From Arcticibacter pallidicorallinus (GTDB taxonomy: Bacteria; Bacteroidota; Bacteroidia; Sphingobacteriales; Sphingobacteriaceae), in contig NZ_PVTH01000004.1 of NCBI RefSeq assembly GCF_003002875.1, forward strand, positions 248,001-312,000: a stretch of 64,000 bases of DNA. Reading direction: 5' to 3'. The translations under genes were made by a program, and so were the position numbers. Under the pieces are notes generated by a model. The model searched no databases. It saw only the letters and a list, made by a program, of their open reading frames with translations, and was not told the DNA's origin. Shown here piece by piece: positions 54,292 through 62,644 of the stretch (positions are counted from its first letter, which is position 1; the number at the start of each line of letters is the position of its first letter).

Positions 54292-54789
54292 ATGACTTTC
54301 GAAGAAATAAAGAACCTGCTGACTGACAAATTTGGCCCTGATGTGATCCTGGGTGAAGAACCGACAGGTCGCCAGCCTGCGCTGATCATTCAGCCTGAAG
54401 CAATAGCGCAAGTTTGTCTGGAGTTAAGAGACAACGACAAGACCTGGTTCGATTTTCTGGCTTCACTTACTGGTGTTGATTATGGTATCGAAGAAAATAT
54501 ATTTGGCGTTGTTTATCACCTCGCATCCATACCCTACAAAAGCTCCCTGACATTAAAAGTACGCAAGTACCATGACCGGAATCGCGAGGAGCTTCCCTCC
54601 TTCCCGACGGTATCTGAGGTTTGGAAAACTGCCGACTGGCACGAACGCGAGGCCTTCGATCTTGTCGGAATAAGATTTGAGAACCATCCTGATCTTCGAA
54701 GAATTCTCTTGCCGGACGATTGGGAGGGTTATCCACTAAGAAAGGATTACAAAGTCCAGGAGTATTATAACGGAATTAAAGTGGACTAA
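54292..54789 (+). CDS. nuoC: NADH-quinone oxidoreductase subunit C
   Basis: This 165-residue soluble subunit has a typical N-terminal domain ([15 protein letters not shown]), the middle segment [20 protein letters not shown] and the conserved C-terminal block [20 protein letters not shown] and [18 protein letters not shown]. The stop overlaps the nuoD start by one base (TAATG). It is separate from nuoD; some relatives have a NuoCD fusion. Confidence 0.96.
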   Translation: MTFEEIKNLLTDKFGPDVILGEEPTGRQPALIIQPEAIAQVCLELRDNDKTWFDFLASLTGVDYGIEENIFGVVYHLASIPYKSSLTLKVRKYHDRNREELPSFPTVSEVWKTADWHEREAFDLVGIRFENHPDLRRILLPDDWEGYPLRKDYKVQEYYNGIKVD

Positions 54790-55964
54790 TGGAATCAACA
54801 CGATATCATAAGCTTATATCAGAAGTAGAACCTACTGAAATGGTTCTGAACATGGGTCCGCAACACCCCTCCACACACGGAGTCCTGAGGCTGGAACTGA
54901 TCACTGACGGAGAGATCGTTAAAGAAGTAATACCGCATGTTGGCTATCTTCACAGATGTTTTGAAAAACATGCGGAAAACCTGACCTATCAACAGACTAT
55001 TCCCTTTGTTGACCGGCTCGACTATCTTGCTTCCATGAACAGCAGCCATGCGTGGGTGATGGGCGTTGAGAGAATGCTGGGTATAGACGGTGACATTCCC
55101 AAAAGGATAGAATATATACGCGTACTTGTATCTGAGTTGAACAGGATCGGTTCACATCTTATCGCTTTGGGGACATACGGGATAGACATTGGAGCATTCA
55201 CACCCTTTTTGTGGTGCTTCAGGGACCGGGAACACATCATGAATATGCTAGAATGGGCATCCGGGTCGAGAATGCTATACAATTATATCTGGGTTGGCGG
55301 ATTGTACTACGACCTTCCGGTGGGATTCGAAGAAAGGTGTAAGGAGTTTATTGACTATTTCAAACCAAAGATGAGAGAGTTAAACGAGCTGCTAACAGGA
55401 AATGAAATATTCATATCCAGGACTGCCAATGTAGGAGTATTGCCGCTCTCTACAGCGATCAATTACGGATGTTCGGGACCTATGCTGCGCGGATCGGGAC
55501 TAAAATGGGACCTACGACGAGTTGATGAATACTCCGCATATCCAGAGCTGGAATTTGAAATACCTGTTGGTAAGGGTGAAATGGGTACTGTGGGAGACTG
55601 TTGGGACCGCTTTAAGGTTCGTATAGATGAAGTTGAGCAATCGGTGGGTATCATCAGTCAGTGCCTGGAGCGCCTACAGTCAGACCTTAAGCGAACAAAA
55701 GAATTTGACCCAAGGGCCAAACTTCCTAAAAAGATCATTCCTAAAGCTCAGGATTTTTATATGAGGGCAGAAAACCCTAAGGGAGAACTTGGCTTCTATT
55801 TCATTACCGATGGAAAGTCGGAGATACCAAAGCGTGTAAAAGCAAGAGGACCCAGCTTTTGCAATCTGTCTGTTATTTCCGAAATATCCAGAGGAGTTCT
55901 CATTGCCGACCTGATAGCAATCATAGGATCTGTAGATATTGTACTAGGAGAGTTGGACAGATAA
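54789..55964 (+). CDS. nuoD: NADH-quinone oxidoreductase subunit D
   Basis: This 391-residue subunit of the 49-kDa type forms the quinone site. Landmarks are [18 protein letters not shown] near residue 18, [33 protein letters not shown], and the C-terminal [20 protein letters not shown] and VLGELDR end. It follows nuoC with a one-base overlap. No nuoE to nuoN genes follow; a terminator lies 17 bp after the stop. Confidence 0.97.
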   Translation: MESTRYHKLISEVEPTEMVLNMGPQHPSTHGVLRLELITDGEIVKEVIPHVGYLHRCFEKHAENLTYQQTIPFVDRLDYLASMNSSHAWVMGVERMLGIDGDIPKRIEYIRVLVSELNRIGSHLIALGTYGIDIGAFTPFLWCFRDREHIMNMLEWASGSRMLYNYIWVGGLYYDLPVGFEERCKEFIDYFKPKMRELNELLTGNEIFISRTANVGVLPLSTAINYGCSGPMLRGSGLKWDLRRVDEYSAYPELEFEIPVGKGEMGTVGDCWDRFKVRIDEVEQSVGIISQCLERLQSDLKRTKEFDPRAKLPKKIIPKAQDFYMRAENPKGELGFYFITDGKSEIPKRVKARGPSFCNLSVISEISRGVLIADLIAIIGSVDIVLGELDR

Positions 55965-55981
55965 TAAAAGTTCAATAACGC

Positions 55982-56015
55982 AAAGAAGCCGCCCGGAGAT
56001 CCAGGCGGCTTCTTT
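55982..56015. terminator. Bidirectional terminator between nuoD and the serine protease gene
   Basis: A perfect 12-bp stem (AAAGAAGCCGCC at 55982-55993 with GGCGGCTTCTTT at 56004-56015) with a 10-base loop. The A/T ends give T-rich tails on both strands. It serves the convergent nuoD and protease genes. Confidence 0.9.
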
Positions 56016-56036
56016 GTTCACTCAAACTAACTCTTA

Positions 56037-57134
56037 TCAATAAACCTTAACCATGTAAATGTAATTGCCTATCTTTTTGATCTGCTCACCTCTATTTAAC
56101 GAGGCCAGCGTATTTTTAGTATTTACCGAAACTTTTCTTCCCAAAGAATCCTTTGGAATAGCATCAATAGCTTCCAGAAGGTAAGCAGACTTGATCGCGA
56201 AGGACGCTCCGTCTGTACGATCCTGCTTTGCGTTTACCACACCTACAACATTTCCTTTGCTGTCAAGTAAAGGACCTCCGCTATTTCCACCATTCACAGA
56301 AATATCTACCTGATAGGCAAGCGTGTCACCAGCGTATCCACTTTTAGAACTTAGATATCCGCGCGTGTAGGTTATATCGTCTTTAGGATAGCCTAAAGTG
56401 TATACATCAAGCCCCAAGTCGGCACCTGACTTTTTAAATGAATATGGAAGTGACTTTGGAAGCTTGAAAGAAGGGTCAGTCACTTTCAATACAGCAATAT
56501 CGTATGATGGGTGGACATAAACTGTCGTTGTTTTGAAAGACTTTCCATCGTTATCCTCGATATAAATAGAGTCCGCTCCTTTAACCACATGATAATTGGT
56601 TACGATATATCCTTCAGTATTTAACGCAAAACCGGTACCTCCGAACAAAGATGGTGCAGAAGGCTCCTTTGTGGTAGCGTTGATATTTTGCAGAATCTCG
56701 TTCTGGGAGCGTTTAACCTTTGTATTGATATCCCGGCTCCACTCTCTGCGAAGGGCATTATAATCCGAACGTATGGAAGTAGCCTTGTTGAAGTAACCTG
56801 TCGAAAATAAAGTAGTGAAAACCGCCATAAGAGCAACAGATGCAGCAACAGCTCCGTTAACACGATACTTTCTCCACATCGTCCTTACCTTCAGTCCGAA
56901 CGGAATCACCTCTTCCCTAATCGACTCCACATCGAGGCTTGAATGAATAGCATTCATTTCAGATATCAGCTTACGGTGCTCACCATAATCTTTCATCTGC
57001 TTAATAAATTGCTCATGCAATACCACCTTCTGGTCCAGATCCGGATCAGAAGCTCTTAATCGTTCAAACGCCGCAGCCTCCTCCGCAGACATTTCGTCTA
57101 ATAAATATGCTTCAATCTGTTCTGTAATATCCAT
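56037..57134 (-). CDS. Membrane trypsin-like serine protease with anti-sigma-like N-terminus
   Basis: In this 365-residue protein, residues 1-65 (IEAYLLDEMSAEEAAAFERL, and DPDLDQKVVLHEQF) look like the cytoplasmic part of Bacteroidota anti-sigma factors. A membrane helix follows (about 93-114). The periplasmic part is a HtrA-type S1C protease: His182 in VTNYHVVKG, Asp212 in YDIAVLKV and Ser285 in NGGNSGGPLLD. There is no PDZ domain. It lies 13 bp after the ECF sigma gene, in one operon. It may sense envelope stress and release the sigma factor; the topology supports that, the function is inference. Confidence 0.8.
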   Translation of the reverse strand: MDITEQIEAYLLDEMSAEEAAAFERLRASDPDLDQKVVLHEQFIKQMKDYGEHRKLISEMNAIHSSLDVESIREEVIPFGLKVRTMWRKYRVNGAVAASVALMAVFTTLFSTGYFNKATSIRSDYNALRREWSRDINTKVKRSQNEILQNINATTKEPSAPSLFGGTGFALNTEGYIVTNYHVVKGADSIYIEDNDGKSFKTTTVYVHPSYDIAVLKVTDPSFKLPKSLPYSFKKSGADLGLDVYTLGYPKDDITYTRGYLSSKSGYAGDTLAYQVDISVNGGNSGGPLLDSKGNVVGVVNAKQDRTDGASFAIKSAYLLEAIDAIPKDSLGRKVSVNTKNTLASLNRGEQIKKIGNYIYMVKVY

Positions 57135-57147
57135 AATCTAAACTCCT

Positions 57148-57705
57148 TTATCCTTGAAAGAATAGTTTCTTTAAACGTTGCAGGCATTTGTATTTCTGAT
57201 TTTTCGCATTATCAGCATTCGTATAGCCAAACTTTTCACAGATCTCCTGCATGGATCTGTTGTTTATATAATAATCTTCAATGATCGTCTTACACGGCTC
57301 TCCGAGTCGTCCTAGGGCTGATTCCATCATGGTAAACTGCCTGTCTTTCTCTTCATGCCTTTCAATATCGTCTTCCACTGTAAGAACATCCTCAAAATCT
57401 GTAATATTCCCTGTATTACGGCTTTTCTGCGCAAGCCTTTTCAACCACAGCCTCCTGCATACGGAGTAGAGAAATGTTTTTAACTTACTGTTTAGTACAA
57501 AATCACCCTTCTTGACTTTATCATATAGAACGATAACTGATTCCTGGAAAACGTCCTTTGCATCATCATCATTCCCATTATTCATTACCACAAGCTGAAG
57601 GATCATCGGAAAATATGCCTTATATATTTCTTCCAGTATGCCCTTAGAACCATTCAGAATTCCGAGGATCACCTCATTATCCGCTGGTTCAGACCTTTTT
57701 ATCAT
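57148..57705 (-). CDS. ECF-type RNA polymerase sigma factor
   Basis: This 185-residue protein has the sigma-2 region (IYKAYFPMILQLVVMNNG, then DDDAKDVFQESVIVLYDKVK) and the sigma-4 HTH (LGEPCKTIIEDYYINNRSMQ, then EICEKFGYTNADNAKNQKY, KCLQRLKKLF). I start at the ATG at 57705 and not the GTG at 57714. It is co-transcribed with the downstream protease. The region before it carries a copy of the GGTTAC-N14-GTAT signature also found before the small lipoprotein genes, which suggests that it controls itself and them. It diverges from those genes. Confidence 0.88.
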   Translation of the reverse strand: MIKRSEPADNEVILGILNGSKGILEEIYKAYFPMILQLVVMNNGNDDDAKDVFQESVIVLYDKVKKGDFVLNSKLKTFLYSVCRRLWLKRLAQKSRNTGNITDFEDVLTVEDDIERHEEKDRQFTMMESALGRLGEPCKTIIEDYYINNRSMQEICEKFGYTNADNAKNQKYKCLQRLKKLFFQG

Positions 57706-57714
57706 TCTGCTCAC

Positions 57715-57744
57715 TATTTATACCTTTTTAAGAAATTTGTAACC
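57715..57744 (-). promoter_or_regulatory. Putative ECF-dependent promoter of the sigma factor gene
   Basis: On the minus strand GGTTAC (57744-57739), 14 bp, then GGTATAAATA (57724-57715). It resembles the two lipoprotein promoters with the same spacing, but GTAT is the only strictly shared core of the second box. The box ends only 9 bp before the ATG, so the leader would be very short. Confidence 0.45.
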
Positions 57745-57788
57745 CAATGATAAGTAAAATTAAAAAGAAAAAAATACTGAGTTATATG

Positions 57789-57818
57789 GGTTACTTTTCG
57801 GGAGACCTCGTATTAACA
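57789..57818 (+). promoter_or_regulatory. Putative ECF-dependent promoter of small lipoprotein 1
   Basis: GGTTAC (57789-57794), 14 bp, then CGTATTAACA (57809-57818), 35 bp before the ATG at 57854. The same two elements with the same spacing precede small lipoprotein 2. The GGTTAC/CGTAT pair is like -35/-10 elements of ECF sigma factors (inference). Confidence 0.6.
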
Positions 57819-57853
57819 GTAAATTGTTTGTAAAAAATCATAAAGACATTAAA

Positions 57854-58048
57854 ATGAAAAATCTAGTAAAATTCGGTTTCTTAGCATTGGCTATCACTTT
57901 AACAGCATCTGCTTGTAACTCTACCAAAACTGAAAGTGGTGCTGACTCTACTTTAGTAGATTCTGCTACAACTGACACTACTATGTTATCTGATACTACT
58001 GCTGTTCTTGATTCAACTGTAGTTGTTGATTCAACAGTAGCTCAATAA
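57854..58048 (+). CDS. Small lipoprotein 1 (Ser/Thr/Asp-rich)
   Basis: This 64-residue protein starts MKNLVKFGFLALAITLTASA, lipobox TASAC, then a tail of Thr, Ser, Asp and Val repeats (TTDTTMLSDTTAVLDSTVVV). It is an outer-leaflet or periplasmic lipoprotein of unknown function. I start at the ATG at 57854, because the longer frame from 57824 adds MFVKNHKDIK in front of a normal signal peptide. It is a tandem paralogue of the next gene, about 75% identical in the first 24 residues. Both share the promoter signature, so they are probably expressed together under the ECF sigma factor. Confidence 0.75.
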   Translation: MKNLVKFGFLALAITLTASACNSTKTESGADSTLVDSATTDTTMLSDTTAVLDSTVVVDSTVAQ

Positions 58049-58091
58049 TTATTGAGAAAAAGCGAGAAATAAATTTCAATTTATTTTCTCG
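58041..58091 (+). terminator. Palindromes after small lipoprotein 1, terminator-like
   Basis: The 16-bp perfect palindrome CTCAATAATTATTGAG (58041-58056) overlaps the stop codon. It is followed by an imperfect hairpin with CGAGAAATAAAT (58063-58074) and ATTTATTTTCTCG (58079-58091). Together they may end or stabilise the transcript before the promoter of the next gene at 58098. Confidence 0.55.
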
Positions 58092-58097
58092 AATAAA

Positions 58098-58127
58098 GGT
58101 TACCTATTAGAAATACCCGTATTAACA
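58098..58127 (+). promoter_or_regulatory. Putative ECF-dependent promoter of small lipoprotein 2
   Basis: GGTTAC (58098-58103), 14 bp, CGTATTAACA (58118-58127), 21 bp before the ATG at 58149. Both elements are identical to the copy upstream of lipoprotein 1 although the spacer sequence differs, which argues that they are functional elements. Confidence 0.6.
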
Positions 58128-58148
58128 ATAAACTATTAAAAAAATAAA

Positions 58149-58358
58149 ATGAAAAATCTATTCAAATTTGGCTTTTTAGCTTTAGCTATCACTCTTTCTG
58201 CATCAGCTTGTAACTCTTCTCAAACTGAGAACAACACTGCTGATTCAATCGACTCAACTGCAGATGCTAGCATCGATTCAATCGACGCTTCTGCTGACGC
58301 TAAAACTGACACTATCGATTCAGCTGCTTCTGCTGCTGTTGATTCAGTTCAAAACTAA
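58149..58358 (+). CDS. Small lipoprotein 2 (Ser/Asp-rich), tandem paralogue
   Basis: This 69-residue protein starts MKNLFKFGFLALAITLSASA, lipobox SASAC, then a tail of Ser, Asp, Ala repeats (IDSTADASIDSIDASADAKT). The signal is nearly identical to lipoprotein 1 while the tails differ but keep the acidic and hydroxyl character. Its own copy of the GGTTAC/CGTAT promoter signature precedes it and a strong terminator follows. The function is unknown; a cell-envelope stress role is inference from the ECF link. Confidence 0.75.
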   Translation: MKNLFKFGFLALAITLSASACNSSQTENNTADSIDSTADASIDSIDASADAKTDTIDSAASAAVDSVQN

Positions 58359-58397
58359 TATTAAAACGCACTTTCTGTTTATACAGGACGTATGTTT

Positions 58398-58434
58398 AAA
58401 ACCTGTAACTTGAATAAGTTACAGGTTTTTTTTT
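58398..58434 (+). terminator. Rho-independent terminator after small lipoprotein 2
   Basis: A 14-bp perfect stem (AAAACCTGTAACTT at 58398-58411 with AAGTTACAGGTTTT at 58416-58429) and a 4-base loop, followed by a run of T to 58434. Confidence 0.92.
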
Positions 58435-58483
58435 GCCCCATCTTACAATCTTCAATACTTTTTCCCTGTCTTCCATAAAACAT

Positions 58484-58491
58484 TAACTTTG
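58484..58491 (+). promoter_or_regulatory. -7 promoter box upstream of purB
   Basis: TAACTTTG fits TAnnTTTG, 14 bp before the ATG at 58506. No -33 TTTG at 19-21 bp. Confidence 0.4.
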
Positions 58492-58505
58492 GCAAAATTT
58501 AACTA

Positions 58506-59849
58506 ATGATACTATCTTCACTAAACGCCATATCTCCTGTTGATGGGCGATATGCAAAATCAACCCGCGAGTTATCAGCCTATTTTTCAGAAGCCGCGCT
58601 TATTAAGTTTAGGGTCTACGTGGAAATAGAGTACTTTATTGCATTAGCATCCATTCCTCTTCCCCAGCTTGAAAACTTTCCAACAGAAAATTTTGACGCC
58701 CTGAGATCTATTTACCTAAACTTCAAGGAAGAGGACGCTTTGCGCATTAAGGAAATAGAAAGTGTTACCAACCATGACGTTAAAGCTGTAGAATATTTTA
58801 TCAAGGAAGTCTTTGACACCCTGAGCTTACAGGAATATAAAGAATTTATACATTTCGGACTTACGTCCCAAGACATCAACAATACGGCAATACCTCATTC
58901 TCTGAAACTTGCTGTCGAGGAGGCTTACCTGCCTTCGGTTAAGGAGTTAATCGATAAGCTGAAGGCACTGGCGTCCGATTGGGCAGAAATCCCGATGCTT
59001 GCGCATACGCACGGTCAACCCGCTTCACCGACACGTCTTGGTAAAGAAATCTACGTATTTGTGGAACGCCTTGAAGCCCAGCTTGAGCAGTTGAAAGTAA
59101 TTCCATTTTCAGCTAAGTTCGGTGGTGCTACCGGTAACTTTAACGCACATCACATCGCCTATCCTTCCATAGACTGGAAGAAATTCGCAAACAGCTTTGT
59201 CAACAATCAACTGCAGCTAAACCGTTCCCAGTACACTACTCAGATTGAGCATTACGACAACTTCGCCGCACATTGCGACGTATTTAAGCGAATCAATAAT
59301 ATCATTCTGGATCTTAACCGTGATATGTGGATGTATATCATGATGAACTATTTCGGACAGAAAATCAAAGCTGGAGAAGTAGGTTCATCCGCCATGCCAC
59401 ATAAAGTAAACCCGATTGACTTTGAAAATTCTGAAGGAAACTTGGGAATAGCAAACGCACTGTTCGAACACCTGGCGGCGAAGCTTCCGGTATCACGCCT
59501 GCAGAGGGATCTGACTGATTCTACAGTCTTAAGAAACATTGGTGTTCCTATAGCACATACTCTCATCGCGCTAAAATCGACATTAAAAGGGCTTGGTAAA
59601 CTATTGCTTAACCAAACAGCTATCGAAAGTCACCTGAATGAAAACTGGGCGGTCGCAGCGGAAGCAATACAAACGATTTTAAGAAGAGAGGGTTATCCAA
59701 ATCCGTATGAGGCATTAAAAGAGCTTACACGTACAAATGACAAAGTCAGTGCTGCAACCATATCTGCATTCGTATCTACGCTTAACGTTTCAGAGGAGGT
59801 AAAGGATGAGATCAGAAAGATCAGCCCACTTACCTACGTAGGTATTTAA
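58506..59849 (+). CDS. purB: Adenylosuccinate lyase
   Basis: This 447-residue enzyme of the fumarase/aspartase superfamily acts twice in purine synthesis (SAICAR and adenylosuccinate cleavage). Landmarks are ISPVDGRYAKSTRELSAYFS at the start, HFGLTSQDINNTAIPHSL, LAHTHGQPASPTRLGKEI with the catalytic His, and the signature GSSAMPHKVNPIDFENSEG near residue 290. The length is close to that of E. coli PurB (456). It stands alone between a terminator and the nfu-type gene. Confidence 0.97.
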   Translation: MILSSLNAISPVDGRYAKSTRELSAYFSEAALIKFRVYVEIEYFIALASIPLPQLENFPTENFDALRSIYLNFKEEDALRIKEIESVTNHDVKAVEYFIKEVFDTLSLQEYKEFIHFGLTSQDINNTAIPHSLKLAVEEAYLPSVKELIDKLKALASDWAEIPMLAHTHGQPASPTRLGKEIYVFVERLEAQLEQLKVIPFSAKFGGATGNFNAHHIAYPSIDWKKFANSFVNNQLQLNRSQYTTQIEHYDNFAAHCDVFKRINNIILDLNRDMWMYIMMNYFGQKIKAGEVGSSAMPHKVNPIDFENSEGNLGIANALFEHLAAKLPVSRLQRDLTDSTVLRNIGVPIAHTLIALKSTLKGLGKLLLNQTAIESHLNENWAVAAEAIQTILRREGYPNPYEALKELTRTNDKVSAATISAFVSTLNVSEEVKDEIRKISPLTYVGI

Positions 59850-59927
59850 TTCGGTTGTCAATCGGCCTGCATGGGTCATCTACGCGTAAAAAGCTTAGTG
59901 AACCACGATACAGGCTGATATTTTTGA

Positions 59928-59935
59928 TAATTTTG
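59928..59935 (+). promoter_or_regulatory. -7 promoter box upstream of the Nfu-type gene
   Basis: TAATTTTG fits TAnnTTTG, 17 bp before the ATG at 59953. No -33 TTTG at 19-21 bp. Confidence 0.35.
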
Positions 59936-59952
59936 TACAAAACATACATCTC

Positions 59953-60510
59953 ATGGCAGTTAATATAAACGTATATACAGAATCCACACCGAACCCGGCG
60001 ACTATGAAGTTTCTGGTAAACAAGCTTCTTTTAAACGGAAGTGTGGATTACCCAACGAAAGAGAGTGCCGAGACCTCTCCTTTCGCAAAAGAACTTTACA
60101 AGTTTAATTTTGTGAATGGTGTTTTCTTTGCAAGTAATTTCGTTACAGTAACAAAAACGGAAGATGCTGATTGGGCTGATATTGAACCGATCCTGAAAGA
60201 ATTCGTAAAAGGGGCGACAGAGGCAGAGCTGCGTGTTAAAGACGTAGTGACCGATGAAAACACTGCCTTCGAAGGAACAGAAACCGAAATCAAGATACAG
60301 CAAATTCTTCACGACTATGTCAGGCCTGCAGTAGAGCAAGATGGTGGCGCTATTAGTTACCGCTCGTTTGAAAATGGTATTGTGACAGTTGAATTGAGAG
60401 GATCCTGCAGCGGATGCCCGTCTTCCACCTACACTTTGAAAGCAGGTATCGAAAGCCTCTTAAAAAGAATGGTTCCTGAAGTAACAGAAGTTGTTTCCGA
60501 AGCTCTTTAA
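59953..60510 (+). CDS. Nfu-type Fe-S cluster scaffold/carrier
   Basis: This 185-residue protein combines an N-terminal Nfu_N domain (YTESTPNPATMKFLVNKLLL, then SPFAKELYKFNFVNGVFFA) with a C-terminal NifU-like domain (IQQILHDYVRPAVEQDGGAI, then ELRGSCSGCPSSTYTLKAGI). The CxxC in GSCSGCPSS binds a [4Fe-4S] cluster in a homodimer and passes it to target enzymes. Complex I (nuoB here) is a possible client (inference). A strong bidirectional terminator follows. Confidence 0.93.
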   Translation: MAVNINVYTESTPNPATMKFLVNKLLLNGSVDYPTKESAETSPFAKELYKFNFVNGVFFASNFVTVTKTEDADWADIEPILKEFVKGATEAELRVKDVVTDENTAFEGTETEIKIQQILHDYVRPAVEQDGGAISYRSFENGIVTVELRGSCSGCPSSTYTLKAGIESLLKRMVPEVTEVVSEAL

Positions 60511-60561
60511 GTATTCAGGTTTAACCTGGATAAAACGATACAAAGATAATCTCCTTTTAAG

Positions 60562-60596
60562 ACAAAGCCCTTTAGTGAAAAACTAAAGGGCTTTGT
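60562..60596. terminator. Bidirectional terminator between Nfu-type and IMPase genes
   Basis: A perfect 15-bp stem (ACAAAGCCCTTTAGT at 60562-60576 with ACTAAAGGGCTTTGT at 60582-60596) and a 5-base loop. It serves both convergent genes; 60597-60659 holds nothing else. Confidence 0.92.
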
Positions 60597-60659
60597 TATT
60601 TTATCTAAGCCCAGGACTGTTGTTCCAGAGGTCAAGACAAGAAGCGCTCGAAATATCGC

Positions 60660-61454
60660 CTATTCTTTAAAATGCTTACTGATGACCGTCTGAAGCTCAG
60701 CAGCGATGAATGGATTACCTGCAATTAGTTCCCGCGCCTCAAAAACTTCGGCAGTACCCGAAAAGTTTGTTACCCTACCTCCGGCTTCACGAACCAGGAT
60801 AACCCCGGCTGCAACATCGTAAGAATTAAGATTATATTCAAAAAACCCGTCAAACCTTCCGCAGGCTACGTAGGCAAGATCTACCGCCGCCGACCCAATG
60901 CGTCTTAAGCCATGGCTTACCTGAGTAAGCTCCCTAAAAACGTTGATGTATCGCTCAAGTTTCTCAAAATTATAATAAGGAAAACCCGTTGCTAGTAAGG
61001 AAGCCGAGAAAGATTGATTACCGGTTACAGCAATCTTCTTACCATTCATAAAAGCTCCCCCATCCTTCCAGGCATAGAAACATTCATCCCGATTGATCTC
61101 ATAAATAACACCGAGAACCAGCTCGTCGTTTTCTTGCAAAGCAATGCTAACAGAGAAAGCCGGAATGCCATGAATGAAATTGGTAGTTCCATCAAGAGGG
61201 TCAACGATCCAGTTATACACCTCACCCACCTTGTTAATCGTCTGTTCTTCCGTAATGAAACCTGCCGAAGACAAGTATTTGGACAAACCTGCAACGATCA
61301 TTTCCTCAGCACCCTTGTCGACATAAGAGACCATATCATTAAGACCCTTATACTCGATACTTGCAGCATCGAATCGGGAGGCTTCTTCGCGGATGAATGA
61401 ACCCGCTGATTTTGCCAGCTCTACTACCTGACTGGTTAAATGCTCTAAATTCAT
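60660..61454 (-). CDS. Inositol monophosphatase family protein
   Basis: This 264-residue Mg-dependent phosphatase has the metal motifs [20 protein letters not shown] near residue 90 and [20 protein letters not shown] (the usual WD is replaced by YD) near residue 207, with the upstream Glu in TEEQTINK. The substrate could be inositol-1-phosphate or 3'-phosphoadenosine phosphate (family range). The start ATG at 61454 overlaps the lgt stop by 4 bp, so it is the last gene of the mtaB-lgt operon. Confidence 0.93.
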   Translation of the reverse strand: MNLEHLTSQVVELAKSAGSFIREEASRFDAASIEYKGLNDMVSYVDKGAEEMIVAGLSKYLSSAGFITEEQTINKVGEVYNWIVDPLDGTTNFIHGIPAFSVSIALQENDELVLGVIYEINRDECFYAWKDGGAFMNGKKIAVTGNQSFSASLLATGFPYYNFEKLERYINVFRELTQVSHGLRRIGSAAVDLAYVACGRFDGFFEYNLNSYDVAAGVILVREAGGRVTNFSGTAEVFEARELIAGNPFIAAELQTVISKHFKE

Positions 61455-62617
61455 ACTGCTTGGCCTCTCTGTTTTTTGTGATTATTTAAAGACCAAATGA
61501 TGCCGGCTACCCCCATTAAGATCATAATAGTTGAGATAAGCTCGGCCTGAGTAAAACTAAGTCCGCCAACATGATATTTGGAATTAACACGGATCAGCTC
61601 AATCAAGAAGCGCTCCACGCCTGCCAAAATCAGATATAACGAAAACATCATTCCCGCAGGCTTTATCTTCGTTCTGAGTGACCATAACAATGCAAATAGG
61701 ACAAGTCCGCCCAGAAACTCATATAAAGAAGTGGGATACACCGCTGCAGGAAGCTCACTGCAATACCTTCCCACACATCCTGGAATAGGAACACCTTCAT
61801 TAATAACGTTATGCGGAAATTTAAATGACCATACCCAGTCAGGAGCCCAGCTCAGCCAGCCCGGCTTAGCACTGTAGTTTTCGATACCCCAATCACCGTC
61901 ACCTGACATGTGACATCCCATACGGCCCACTGCATAAGCAAGCATCATCCCGGGTCCACCTACATCAAGCATATGAACCGGCTTTATTCCCTTCTTATTT
62001 GCAAGATATAAAACTGCCGCGCCACCACATATCAAACCACCATAGAATGTCAATCCACTAAAAGCAATCAGGCCGCCTATCGGGTCGCGCATAAACTCAT
62101 CGAAGTATTCCAGGTTGTGGAAGATCTTCGCACCTAGAAAACCCCATACAGCTGCCCAAACGATCAGCGTGCTCATATATTGGTAAGGGTGCACAACCTC
62201 TTCTACTACACGAGGTTTCGCAAGCTGAACCTTCTTTTTATCGTTGAAAGCCATGAAAGCAAACGCTACCGCGACGATAACGCCGCCAAAAAAGCTGCCT
62301 CTGCCAGACAAAATAAAGCTTTGAGGATCGTTTACAAATTCGCTGTAATTAAATACAGCATCGATGATCTTATAACCTAGCAAAAAGCCAAACAGACCGT
62401 TAACGACCATTTCTGAGGTTGAAGCAGGCTCGCCAATAGTAACTTTTCTTTTAAAAGGATAAACGAGTCCCAGTTTCTCTTTTCTCTTCAGCTCTTCGCT
62501 AAAGGCCCAGTAGCCGGCCATAAAGGCAAGTGCCACGAAGAAGCCAAACGTTTGGATGGGAAGCGGAATATTCAGTCCGGTAAGATACTCTATCAGATGC
62601 GAGAGGTTAGGAAACAT
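61451..62617 (-). CDS. lgt: Prolipoprotein diacylglyceryl transferase
   Basis: This 388-residue inner-membrane enzyme attaches diacylglycerol to the lipobox Cys of prolipoproteins, which is needed for the many lipoproteins in this window. It has about seven hydrophobic segments, [12 protein letters not shown]-like Gly-rich loop ([16 protein letters not shown]), [15 protein letters not shown] and the signature [16 protein letters not shown]. It is longer than E. coli Lgt (291) because of a charged insertion in the first 90 residues and a periplasmic loop near residues 235-290, features common in Bacteroidota. It starts 28 bp after mtaB and overlaps the IMPase gene by 4 bp. Confidence 0.92.
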   Translation of the reverse strand: MFPNLSHLIEYLTGLNIPLPIQTFGFFVALAFMAGYWAFSEELKRKEKLGLVYPFKRKVTIGEPASTSEMVVNGLFGFLLGYKIIDAVFNYSEFVNDPQSFILSGRGSFFGGVIVAVAFAFMAFNDKKKVQLAKPRVVEEVVHPYQYMSTLIVWAAVWGFLGAKIFHNLEYFDEFMRDPIGGLIAFSGLTFYGGLICGGAAVLYLANKKGIKPVHMLDVGGPGMMLAYAVGRMGCHMSGDGDWGIENYSAKPGWLSWAPDWVWSFKFPHNVINEGVPIPGCVGRYCSELPAAVYPTSLYEFLGGLVLFALLWSLRTKIKPAGMMFSLYLILAGVERFLIELIRVNSKYHVGGLSFTQAELISTIMILMGVAGIIWSLNNHKKQRGQAV

Positions 62618-62644
62618 GGTTGATTATGAAATGAATAATGAAAT

